A DNA stretch of 22,754 bases, taken from Anaerolineales bacterium UBA3082. GTDB lineage: Bacteria > Chloroflexota > Anaerolineae > UBA7937. Made by a program: the position numbers and the translations under genes. Each line of letters starts with the position of its first letter. The first letter of the stretch is position 1. Where the stretch lies: NCBI GenBank assembly GCA_002366595.1, contig DFBK01000014.1, positions 1 through 22,754 of the forward strand, given 5' to 3'. This document shows positions 1 to 7,031 of this stretch, piece by piece. The notes beneath the pieces are model-generated. The model was not told the origin of the DNA, searched no databases, and saw only the letters and a list, made by a program, of their open reading frames with translations.

Positions 1-2
1 TG

Positions 3-371
3 TGGCTCTATTACAACTTCTTTCAACCCATCATGCGGGTGAGGGAGAAGATCATCCTCTCTGCTGAGGGCCAACCCCCACGGGTCAAACGGCGATACGA
101 CCAGGCTCGCACCCCCTTTGACCGCTTATGTGAAACCGATGTGATCCCTGAAGAACAGAAGGAGCAACTCCGAATTCTTCGTGACCAGGTCAACCCTCGA
201 CAACTCCGTCAAGAGATCTACCAACTCATCGATCAAATCTTTCGTTTGCCTGGTGCCGTTCCAGGGAAGACGGAGGACGTCTACAAAACCCTATCTACAC
301 CTATTCAGAGCCGGAAGGGAGAGGGCATCCCGGTAACATTATCATTTGAACCAATAACTTCCATTCGGTAA
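3..371 (+). CDS. Integrase-type transposase, C-terminal fragment (cut by window start)
   Basis: The frame is open from base 3 (Trp-Leu-Tyr-Tyr-Asn-Phe-Phe...) and no start codon for a full protein is in view, so this is the 3' end of a longer gene. The first residues (LYYNFFQP) resemble the end of the DDE/integrase core of IS transposases. The remaining ~110 residues are charged and helical, with a 'PRQLRQEIYQLIDQIF' helix, as in C-terminal tails of integrase-family transposases. It ends at TAA, inside the second of two direct repeats that look like IS end sequences. The catalytic triad lies outside the window, so the IS family cannot be fixed; IS481-, IS21- or ISNCY-like are all possible. 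The following gene is convergent on the minus strand. Confidence 0.6.
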   Translation, partial: WLYYNFFQPIMRVREKIILSAEGQPPRVKRRYDQARTPFDRLCETDVIPEEQKEQLRILRDQVNPRQLRQEIYQLIDQIFRLPGAVPGKTEDVYKTLSTPIQSRKGEGIPVTLSFEPITSIR

Positions 372-391
372 CATTTTCATTTGAGTTGACA
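331..391 (+). repeat. Right end of an insertion sequence: two short direct repeats
   Basis: Two copies of a ~20-base unit, CGGTAACATTATCATTTGAA (331-350) and CGGTAACATTTTCATTTGAG (366-385), differ at two positions and are spaced 35 bases apart. The second continues to TTGACA at 391, so the element would end in ...CA. Multiple short repeats near a terminus are typical of transposase-binding sites in some IS families. The first repeat lies inside the transposase reading frame and the stop codon lies in the second. The left end is outside the window. Confidence 0.55.
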
Positions 392-454
392 CAGGAGAGA
401 GCCTTAAAGTTTCGCCTTGCTGCTGACCGATAGGGGAGACGCTGGACGATGCCA

Positions 455-1249
455 TTACATCCTATCATAGTTCTTAATCCTCCCCACCGCCCACGCCATT
501 ATTTCACAGAACTTGTTTGTATCTTCAGCATCTTCTATTCGCAGATAGCAATATCCTCCCAAAGGCTTGCCAGCCAACTCCATCCCAACGCTGCGGATTT
601 CTGAGAATCTCTGTTTGAGTTCCTCATATATCTCCGATGGCAACTTCTCGTCATACCCTGCAGTATATCTACCATCCGCATACACATCAGTCATACTGAT
701 CCACTTTCCAGTCCTTCCCAGAGGAACTCTAAACCGGTATGAGGGCATTCTTGGCCCTTCTCCCCATTTTACTTCCCCTGGAAGTGTAAGGAAGAAACGG
801 AACAGTTTTTCCTGCCCTTCTTTCAAGTTTTCGGGGACTTCGGGCAAGAATCGCTCCCAATTCCATAATGCCTTCTCATACTTTCGTTGATCAAGGTTAG
901 CGATCACTTTGATTCCCCGCTCCTCAATGAAAGCCTTGAGTGAAAGGACTGGGAGCGGGCTTGCAGGCCAATTGTGCTCCCAACAAACGATCAGATCGCA
1001 CTCTTCAGGGTCATGTCTATGCTCTAGAAATTTTCGACTAAATAATTCGAGCTCGATGCGCACCACGGGTTTATCCGGCAAATCTGTTCGGCGAGCGATA
1101 CAATCTGGAAAGGTTTCTCGCAGCTCCTCAATCGCGAAGGACTCTGGAAGCTGCGGGAGCAGTAGGCAGAAAAGACCTACGACCTCCTGTTCGAAATAGG
1201 GGGCATAGATAAACCCACAGAATCCCTGCGGAATTGAAACATCAGTCAT
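455..1249 (-). CDS. Hypothetical protein with PD-(D/E)xK nuclease-like motif region
   Basis: A 264-residue protein. The ATG at 1249 is preceded by AAGGAGG with six bases between, so it is preferred over the in-frame TTG one codon earlier. Residues 49-90 hold the most family-like stretch: a PD pair (49-50), then 'RIELELFSRKF', then 'HDPEECDLIVCWEHNW' (79-94). This order (PD, acidic strand with Ser/Phe, then hydrophobic strand ending in CWEHNW) recalls uncharacterised proteins with a restriction-endonuclease-like fold, but the usual catalytic Lys is not obvious. The C-terminal half (about 145-264) is rich in aromatics with no motif I recognise. It stands alone between an IS end and an HD-domain gene, with no obvious promoter. 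Function unknown; a defence or DNA-repair role is only a guess. Confidence 0.6.
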   Translation of the reverse strand: MTDVSIPQGFCGFIYAPYFEQEVVGLFCLLLPQLPESFAIEELRETFPDCIARRTDLPDKPVVRIELELFSRKFLEHRHDPEECDLIVCWEHNWPASPLPVLSLKAFIEERGIKVIANLDQRKYEKALWNWERFLPEVPENLKEGQEKLFRFFLTLPGEVKWGEGPRMPSYRFRVPLGRTGKWISMTDVYADGRYTAGYDEKLPSEIYEELKQRFSEIRSVGMELAGKPLGGYCYLRIEDAEDTNKFCEIMAWAVGRIKNYDRM

Positions 1250-1336
1250 CAAATGCCTCCTTCGTTCTCTAGAGCTGAACGGCCTACTCCGTTTACTTCT
1301 CCTCTAGCAGCGGGAATTTGGGAACAGTGAACCCGC

Positions 1337-1957
1337 CTAACGCCGCCCCTCTACCTCCTCCTCTAGCCGGGCGAAGAACTCCACCATGAACCGATGGCGC
1401 TCCTCGGCGATCCTCCTGGCCGTCTCTGTGAAAAGGGCCTCTTTCACTCTCTTCAGTTTAACTGCGAACTCGATGGGCGCACTATGCTCGGCGGTCAAAG
1501 GGTCCTTTTCCGCCGAGGCATCCTCTGGGACCTCCGTCCAGAGCCTCTGCCCCAACTTTCCAGCCATCATATAGGCTCGGGCTACGCCGATAGCGCCGAT
1601 GGAGTCCAACTTGTCGGCGTCATAGAGGACCTGGGCCTCTAGGCTCTTGGGCCTGATACTACTTCGGAAACGGTGAGCCTCTACGGCGTGAGCGACGGCC
1701 TCTACTTTCTCGACCGGCCAGCCTGAAAGGATCTGCCGCACCCCCTCCGCCCCCGCTTGAGCATGGCATCCGCCGCCTTGCATCTCTTGGGAGCGGGATA
1801 TATCGTGCAAGAGGGTGGCGGTGCGCACGATCTCCATATCCGCCCCCTCGGCGGCCCCTATCCGCTCTGCCAGGCTCAAGACCCGAAGGACATGGTCGAA
1901 ATCGTGGGCCCCCTCGTTCTCCTCGTAATAGGTCCGCGCCTCCTCCACGCTAATCAA
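1337..1957 (-). CDS. HD-domain phosphohydrolase
   Basis: A 206-residue HD-superfamily protein. Visible metal-ligand motifs are HDFDH near residues 18-22, LLHD at 49-52, His65 in GCHAQAG, His90/His95 in VAHAVEAH, and 'YDADKLDSIGAIG' at 112-124. This pattern matches the small stand-alone YedJ/YpgQ-type HD hydrolases, which cleave phosphate esters or nucleotides with divalent metals; the substrate cannot be read from sequence. The start is TTG at 1957, supported by AAGGAGG seven bases upstream. It overlaps the DUF2889 stop by four bases (TTGA), implying translational coupling. It is the last gene of a tight run that also holds a B12 radical SAM protein, a GT2 and a membrane protein. No terminator is obvious after it. 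Confidence 0.85.
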   Translation of the reverse strand: MISVEEARTYYEENEGAHDFDHVLRVLSLAERIGAAEGADMEIVRTATLLHDISRSQEMQGGGCHAQAGAEGVRQILSGWPVEKVEAVAHAVEAHRFRSSIRPKSLEAQVLYDADKLDSIGAIGVARAYMMAGKLGQRLWTEVPEDASAEKDPLTAEHSAPIEFAVKLKRVKEALFTETARRIAEERHRFMVEFFARLEEEVEGRR

Positions 1958-2427
1958 CTGAGGACCTCCTTCAGCCTCTCTTCGTTGTAGGCGTAGCAGG
2001 TGTTTCTAAGATAGGGCCTCCCTAGCCTCAGCCTCTCCTCCTCGCTCAGTTTGGCGAAATCACGATTATCCATTCCCAAACTCTCTGCCACTAGCGCAGC
2101 CGAAGCCAGACGGATGGCGTGAACCACTAACTCCACCAGATGTACACACCCCCTCTCATGTCCCAACCTCTCGGCTACCTTTCTCACCACCCCTCTCTCC
2201 ACTACCAACCCCAAAAGGCTAGGCAACTGGTCCAAGGTCTCTCGGCATATGCCGAAAGGCGCTTTGGGCATCTCCGCCCTCGCCTCCACGACCTTTCGCT
2301 CTTGTATATCGAAGGTCAAAAAGACCCGGGCGCTGTGGTCCAGGTCGAGAAGGGAGGCTTCAACCACTATCCTCCCTTCCCCTATCCGCCGAACGATGCT
2401 GTTGATGTTGCGTTGATAGATTTCCAT
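1954..2427 (-). CDS. DUF2889 family protein
   Basis: A 157-residue protein with the hallmarks of DUF2889: an N-terminal strand-rich part ('RRIGEGRIVVEASLLDLDHSARVFLTFDI'-like), then 'GCVHLVELV' around residues 90-98, and near the C-terminus a 'LRNTCYAY' motif. The family is widespread, has no established function, and often contains conserved His/Cys residues of this kind. The ATG at 2427 has AAAGG about seven bases upstream. It sits 21 bases after radical SAM gene 1 and overlaps the HD hydrolase by four bases, so all three are probably co-transcribed and co-regulated. Confidence 0.75.
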   Translation of the reverse strand: MEIYQRNINSIVRRIGEGRIVVEASLLDLDHSARVFLTFDIQERKVVEARAEMPKAPFGICRETLDQLPSLLGLVVERGVVRKVAERLGHERGCVHLVELVVHAIRLASAALVAESLGMDNRDFAKLSEEERLRLGRPYLRNTCYAYNEERLKEVLS

Positions 2428-2448
2428 ATTAAGCCTTTCGTGGATTAA

Positions 2449-3846
2449 CTAGCCCGCAGGTCTGAGTTTCCCTAAGAAGAAGCGCCGGGCGTTGGCGAAG
2501 TGAAGGGGAAGACGTCGCCAGGTATCGAGGCTGAAAAAGCGCTTCAAGATGCGACCGGGACGCAAGTAAAAACGTCTATAGGCCTGGTGCCACTTCCTCT
2601 CCACCAGTTCCGCCGTCATCTCGCCGATGGCGAAGCGAGCCTTCTCATCGTGGATAGCGAAATCGCGCCAGTCTCGACTGAAAAGTTTACCCTCATGGAG
2701 GATTATCTCATAGAGTTCGGTTCCCGGGTAGGGGGCAGCAATCATAAAGTTGGCCAGATCGGGGTCCAACTCCAGGGCCAAACGTATAGTCGCCTCCATG
2801 GTCTCTTCCGTCTCCGTGGGCATGCCGAAGATGAAGAAGCCCATCGTCTCTAGTCCCACCTTTTTGGACCAGCGGAAGGCGCGTCTCACCTCCTCGATGG
2901 TCTGTCCCTTCTTCATATAGTTCAACACTCTCTGGCTCCCGCTCTCTACCCCGAACCCCACCCGCTTGCAGCCTGCTTCCTTCATGAGATGGAGAAGTTC
3001 CTCATCTACGTTATTCACCCTGATGCCGTGGACGGTGATCCAGGGGGTATGGTTGAGCCCCTCCTGGATGAGGAGGCGACAGATCCTCTTGGCTCGCCTA
3101 GCGTCCAGGGTCATCACATCATCGGTGATGCCGATCTCCGTGGCCCCTAGATCCTTCACCAGCCACCGCCATTCGGCCACCACATTCTCCGGCGAGCGGG
3201 GACGCCAGGTGCGCCCGGTTATAGCCTTGGAGCAGAAGATACACCCGTAAGGGCAGCCCCGCGAGGTGACGACGGTATAAGCGCGGGCGTTAGGGTCCAA
3301 CCCATCAGTGAGGGGCTGGAGGTTGGTATACCTTTCGATCTTTAAGAGGTGATGGGCGGGGAAAGAGAGCGAATCCAAATCTTCGGACAGAGGCCGAGAG
3401 GGGTTATGAACTATCGTCTCCTTCTTAAAAGAGATGCCCAGAACCCCCTCTAAATCGCTTCCCTCCTCCAAGGCTTGCGCCAACTCTACGATCGTCTCTT
3501 CGCCCTCTCCCCGGACCACAATATCCACCTCTGGCCGCTCTAAAGACTCGTCGGGGAGAAGCGTAGGATGGGGCCCACCCAGAACGGTGACCGTGCCCCT
3601 CTCCTTCGCCTGAGTCGCCACCTCCCAGGCCTCATAGATGAGGGGCGTCACGGCGGTTACCCCCACCAGGTCGAACTTCCCTCTATCCAAGAGGCGGCCC
3701 AAAGGCTCCGTCTCCACCACCGCATCGTAGATCTCCACCTCGTGGCCTGCGCCCTCCAAGACAGCAGCCAAGTACCCCAGGCCCAGGGGGATATGCTTTC
3801 TCGAACTCCAAACGGTGGATTTGGGGCTAACGAGAAGGATCCTCAT
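2449..3846 (-). CDS. Cobalamin-binding-type radical SAM protein 1
   Basis: A 465-residue protein in two parts. Residues 1-140 form a Rossmann-like B12-binding domain ('LVSPKS', 'PLGLGYLAAVLEGAGHEVEIYD', 'VTVLGGPHPTLLPDESL', 'DIVVRGEGEETI') but lack the DxHxxG lower-ligand motif, as in BchE/P-methylase-type enzymes. Residues ~190-400 form a radical SAM barrel with Cys198-x3-Cys202-x2-Cys205 (SRGCPYGCIFC) to bind a [4Fe-4S] cluster and SAM. The C-terminus (about 410-465) is basic and shared with the paralogue at 8184-9566. Such enzymes methylate unactivated carbons or rearrange rings, often in lipids, tetrapyrroles or natural products; the substrate is unknown here. The ATG at 3846 has GGAG nine bases upstream. 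It starts 12 bases after the UPF0104-type membrane protein, suggesting an operon with that gene and the GT2. Confidence 0.88.
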   Translation of the reverse strand: MRILLVSPKSTVWSSRKHIPLGLGYLAAVLEGAGHEVEIYDAVVETEPLGRLLDRGKFDLVGVTAVTPLIYEAWEVATQAKERGTVTVLGGPHPTLLPDESLERPEVDIVVRGEGEETIVELAQALEEGSDLEGVLGISFKKETIVHNPSRPLSEDLDSLSFPAHHLLKIERYTNLQPLTDGLDPNARAYTVVTSRGCPYGCIFCSKAITGRTWRPRSPENVVAEWRWLVKDLGATEIGITDDVMTLDARRAKRICRLLIQEGLNHTPWITVHGIRVNNVDEELLHLMKEAGCKRVGFGVESGSQRVLNYMKKGQTIEEVRRAFRWSKKVGLETMGFFIFGMPTETEETMEATIRLALELDPDLANFMIAAPYPGTELYEIILHEGKLFSRDWRDFAIHDEKARFAIGEMTAELVERKWHQAYRRFYLRPGRILKRFFSLDTWRRLPLHFANARRFFLGKLRPAG

Positions 3847-3858
3847 CTAGGACTTCTC

Positions 3859-4866
3859 CTAACCACTGATTTCCCCCTCCCAGACCTCCTCGGTCTCCAC
3901 GGCCGGCGATGCCACTCTACGCTTCCGCCACCATAGGACGCCCCCCGGCAAACTGGCTAGATAGATAATTACTTGCATTACCAGTGACATAGCCAAGGCC
4001 CCGTCTGGGCTGGCCACCCGGCCGATGGTGCTGTACAGCCCGACGAACACTCCCTGGTTCACCCCCAGGCCCGAAGCGATAGAGGGGATGAATTGGGCGA
4101 TGGGCGTCAGTGGGTTGAAGACCAGAATCCACAGGAAAGGGATACCAGCCTGTACGGCATTGGCCGCCAGCCAGTTGACCACCGTGGTGGTCAGCACACC
4201 CAGTAGGGCGATGGTGAATGCCACCGCCAGCGCCCCCGCCCCGGCGCGATAGACCTGCATCGCGCCCGATAGACTGCGATACAACCCGCCGAAACGGGCC
4301 ACTGGTCCCCACCCGAATAGTCGTTCCACCAGCCCCCGTAACCGCTGGCTGAGCAGCACGGCGAACCCGGCCACAAAAGCCAGCAGCACCACCGCCACCG
4401 TAATCAGCAGCCACATCAGGTCGGCTCGCCCCAGCCCCAACACGGCGTACGCCAGCATGACCGTGGCGACGATGATGAACGACGACAACCCCACCAATCG
4501 GTCAACCACCACCGACACAGCCACCTCTACCTGCCGGCCCGAGGTGTGGCGAGCCAAGTCATAGCCCCGGGCGATGTCGCCAGCCACCACGGACAGCGGC
4601 AGGTTGGCGAAGAAGAGCCCCACCAGGGTGTGGCGCACCAGCCCGAAGAAAGGGATGGGCAGGTTCTGGGCCTGCAGCAGATAGCGCCACTTGACCACGT
4701 TCAAACCGATGGCCACGAAGTATAGGGCTAGGGCTGAAAGAAGGTACCAGTAGTTGGCTGCACCGATAGCCCCCGCCACCCTCCCTAGTTCCACGCGCCT
4801 GAAGAGGTAGAATATCAACCCCAGGCTGATGAGTACCTTCAAAAGAAGAATAAGTCGGTCTTTCAA
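3859..4866 (-). CDS. Lysylphosphatidylglycerol synthase TM region / UPF0104-type membrane protein
   Basis: An integral membrane protein with roughly eight hydrophobic helices. It has family landmarks of the LPG_synthase_TM/UPF0104 (YbhN-like) group: 'VVAGDIARGYDLAR' after the third helix, 'VVVDRLVGL', and near the end 'FIPSIASGLGVNQG'. These proteins are flippase- or synthase-related and often sit beside GT2 glycosyltransferases in lipid-glycan pathways. The frame stays open back to 5097, but that part overlaps the glycosyltransferase and is low-quality sequence. I chose TTG at 4866 because TGAGGT lies about eight bases upstream and the protein then begins directly before the first membrane helix (335 aa). 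A GTG at 4896 is the alternative. The C-terminal tail is acidic and cytoplasmic-looking. The stop lies 12 bases before radical SAM gene 1. Confidence 0.82.
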   Translation of the reverse strand: MKDRLILLLKVLISLGLIFYLFRRVELGRVAGAIGAANYWYLLSALALYFVAIGLNVVKWRYLLQAQNLPIPFFGLVRHTLVGLFFANLPLSVVAGDIARGYDLARHTSGRQVEVAVSVVVDRLVGLSSFIIVATVMLAYAVLGLGRADLMWLLITVAVVLLAFVAGFAVLLSQRLRGLVERLFGWGPVARFGGLYRSLSGAMQVYRAGAGALAVAFTIALLGVLTTTVVNWLAANAVQAGIPFLWILVFNPLTPIAQFIPSIASGLGVNQGVFVGLYSTIGRVASPDGALAMSLVMQVIIYLASLPGGVLWWRKRRVASPAVETEEVWEGEISG

Positions 4867-4915
4867 CGGTGAGACCTCACAAGAGAATACTTTCACAAAC
4901 AGCAGGTAATGAGGG

Positions 4916-5854
4916 TCACTCCTGGGAAGAGGAGGTCTCTTCCTCTGAGTCACCGGTATCCACCTTCTTCGTTGTCCAGGCGATGTCCCATACCACGTGC
5001 TTCTCGCCCTTAATATAATAGTCATAGGCTCCCAAGAGCCGAGAGCAGGCTTCCAGAACGGCCAACAACCCCAAAGCCCATATGAGCCGTAAGGCACCCC
5101 AAACCTCGCCTATGGCCAGCCGCAGAACTCGAGGGGTATCCAAACTAGAGACCCGATAGCCGTATTTCCGCTTCAGGTGCAGATGTCCGGCATAATTGCG
5201 GCGCCTCTGCCTTATGAAGTCGCTCACCGTGTGGGGGCCCATGCTGAAGACCACAGCATCGGGGGCGTATCTAACCTGCATGCCCCGCTGGATAACCAAA
5301 GCCTCTACGAAGGCCTCGTCCATGGCTACATCCTGGGGTATGCGGTCGAAGACCTTGCGGAAGGCGATCAACTCCCCCAACCTAGGGATCTCCAAGCATA
5401 AAGCGTGCTCCATCTTAAGCCGCAGATGAGAGAAGTAGTCGACGATATGATCGGGGGCGTTCACCGCCACCTTCTGGGCCCCGGTCATACCCACCTGGGG
5501 GTCCTTGAACATCCGCACCAGGTTCTCTACGCTATCCTCCCGGGGGAGGGTATCGCCACTCTCCACCACACAGATATCCTCCTGGGCGTGCTGGAGAAAG
5601 AGGTTCACCGCTGAGGTCTTCCCCTCCCGTCTCTCCTGAACCAGGAGTTTTATACGAGGATCCCTCTCCATAAAACCCTTGACGATGCTCTCGGTTCTAT
5701 CGGTGCAGCCGCTGGCCACCACGATGATCTCCGTGATCTCCACCTCGTGGAGGTGCTGATCCAACATCGCCTGAAGGAGGCGGCCGATATTCGCTTCCTC
5801 GTTGTGGGCCGTGATGCCCACGCTGCATTTTATAGTCTCGGCCGTGTCATCCAC
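4916..5854 (-). CDS. Glycosyltransferase family 2
   Basis: A 312-residue GT-A fold glycosyltransferase. The N-terminal nucleotide-binding part shows 'VGITAHNEEANIGRLLQAML' (12-31) and 'IIVVASGCTDRTESIV' (43-58). 'ESGDTLP' near 98-104 is in the place of the metal-binding DxD. 'MDEAF' (178-182) fits the catalytic acidic site, and 'RQRRRNYAG' (215-223) resembles the QxxRW-type acceptor loop. A hydrophobic stretch at about 245-272 could anchor the C-terminus in the membrane. GTG at 5854 is preceded by AAGGAG with eight bases between. The enzyme likely transfers a sugar from an activated nucleotide donor to a lipid or lipid-linked acceptor. The UPF0104-type membrane protein follows 49 bases later, a common GT2 partnership. 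The exact substrate cannot be inferred. Confidence 0.86.
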   Translation of the reverse strand: MDDTAETIKCSVGITAHNEEANIGRLLQAMLDQHLHEVEITEIIVVASGCTDRTESIVKGFMERDPRIKLLVQERREGKTSAVNLFLQHAQEDICVVESGDTLPREDSVENLVRMFKDPQVGMTGAQKVAVNAPDHIVDYFSHLRLKMEHALCLEIPRLGELIAFRKVFDRIPQDVAMDEAFVEALVIQRGMQVRYAPDAVVFSMGPHTVSDFIRQRRRNYAGHLHLKRKYGYRVSSLDTPRVLRLAIGEVWGALRLIWALGLLAVLEACSRLLGAYDYYIKGEKHVVWDIAWTTKKVDTGDSEEETSSSQE

Positions 5855-5892
5855 TGTTCCAACTCCTTGGGCGGATCGACTGCAACAAGGGG

Positions 5893-6906
5893 TTAGACGC
5901 TTTGTTCATTGCCTAAAACCCGCATATCCGCCTTTGAGAAATATCTAAATGCCCTCTTGCCGTACTTTTCGTCAAGTTCAGCGGTATAGGTCTTTAACGC
6001 CTTGAGTCCGGATACGCCACCGGCCTTATCGTCAAAGGACATCTTCATGAACCACCCGTGTTTCCTCAATGCCCCCCCTGGTGTCAACCATCCAGCCTCC
6101 ATCAACGGGATGATTTCACAGTGGACTCCATATTCTTCTAGAGTCCCGAAGTAGTCCTCCACCACCCTTGAATAGCCCGAGGAAGATGGGATCTTCTGCG
6201 CCACATAAGTCTCGCTGTCAATTACAAGGTGAGAACCTCCTTCTTCCTTGGGCTCGCCAAAGAGACCGAACGTCCATAATAGTTTAAGGAAGTACTGCCT
6301 TCTCTTTTTCAGCCTTTCCTGCATGACGTATGTGTCAGCGTCAACGGTGTTTATCGTTCTTATGAGCCGGTGCAGGGTCTTGAATGCCGACGTCTCTTCT
6401 TTGGAGAAGGGCAGGTCTTCCGGAAAGTCAACCGTCTTGGGTTTGAAAGGCGGAGGCTTAGTTGGCCCCACGATCTCTTCCACGCCGAGGGATGCGCGTA
6501 TTTCGTCCAGATGCTTAATGCCTTCGTAGGGTTCAATGAAAGTGAGGTAGTCTTCTTCTGGTATCGGGATCGCTAGTCGAGCGGCGATTTTCTCCCTTGC
6601 GTCCGCCGGTAAGGAAACCTTCCCTACGTCTTCACACTGGATGTACGCAGAGCAATGTGCGCAGGTTTCGACGCCGTTTGTCACGGCGCATCTGCGAACA
6701 TAGCAGTTCTGATAGCGTACCGGGTTCTCAGCGTCTGGCGCCTGGCAGCCGTCGCAGAGGCGAAGCTTGCCAGGGCTTAGTCGGAAGCCAAGGTATTTTT
6801 CCCATCCGTCGCTGCACCGCTGTCGGTCCTCGTCGGTTTGAAGGTTTTCTCTGTAAGAGGGGCAGCGGCCGCAGTTGTTACCGCATTTGGAGAATAGGTC
6901 TCTCAT
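5893..6906 (-). CDS. Cys-rich DUF3795-like protein with long C-terminal region
   Basis: A 337-residue protein from the ATG at 6906, which has AAGGGAAG about seven bases upstream. The frame is open 27 codons further, but that extension is Arg-rich and lacks an RBS. The first ~95 residues carry eleven cysteines: Cys8-x3-Cys12-x2-Cys15 (CGNNCGRC), Cys31, Cys51-x2-Cys54, Cys68, Cys73, Cys82-x2-Cys85 and Cys91. This is the DUF3795-like pattern, thought to bind a metal or Fe-S cluster. The remaining ~240 residues have no motif I recognise; they include a basic helix ('QERLKKRRQYFLKLLW') and aromatic-rich segments. It lies 125 bases after the alarmone synthetase-like gene and 38 bases before the GT2. 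Base composition looks lower in GC than the radical SAM genes, consistent with acquisition. Confidence 0.6.
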   Translation of the reverse strand: MRDLFSKCGNNCGRCPSYRENLQTDEDRQRCSDGWEKYLGFRLSPGKLRLCDGCQAPDAENPVRYQNCYVRRCAVTNGVETCAHCSAYIQCEDVGKVSLPADAREKIAARLAIPIPEEDYLTFIEPYEGIKHLDEIRASLGVEEIVGPTKPPPFKPKTVDFPEDLPFSKEETSAFKTLHRLIRTINTVDADTYVMQERLKKRRQYFLKLLWTFGLFGEPKEEGGSHLVIDSETYVAQKIPSSSGYSRVVEDYFGTLEEYGVHCEIIPLMEAGWLTPGGALRKHGWFMKMSFDDKAGGVSGLKALKTYTAELDEKYGKRAFRYFSKADMRVLGNEQSV

Positions 6907-7031
6907 TGCGTGTCTTCCCTTCAAGCGGCGCCATAGCACATGTCGGCTCCAGCGGAGGTTGGCCCGCCGCTTGCCTCTATAGCTCAACTAGTCCAAGAAA
7001 GGTGGATGATCTTTTTTGGGTTTGGCATTCA

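Noticed and set aside
386..414. Outward promoter from the IS end (TTGACA at 386-391)
   Set aside because: No -10 at a suitable distance, and the next genes are on the opposite strand.
1331..1341. A GTTAGGC on the minus strand that resembles a cassette boundary
   Set aside because: It contains the stop codon of the HD gene, and no attC-like partner is seen on the other side of the neighbouring gene, so it is probably chance.
4867..5097. N-terminal extension of the UPF0104-type membrane protein to an ATG at 5097
   Set aside because: It overlaps the end of the GT2 gene in another frame and its Trp/Arg-rich sequence does not look like a membrane protein start. TTG at 4866 has a spaced SD and begins just before the first helix.
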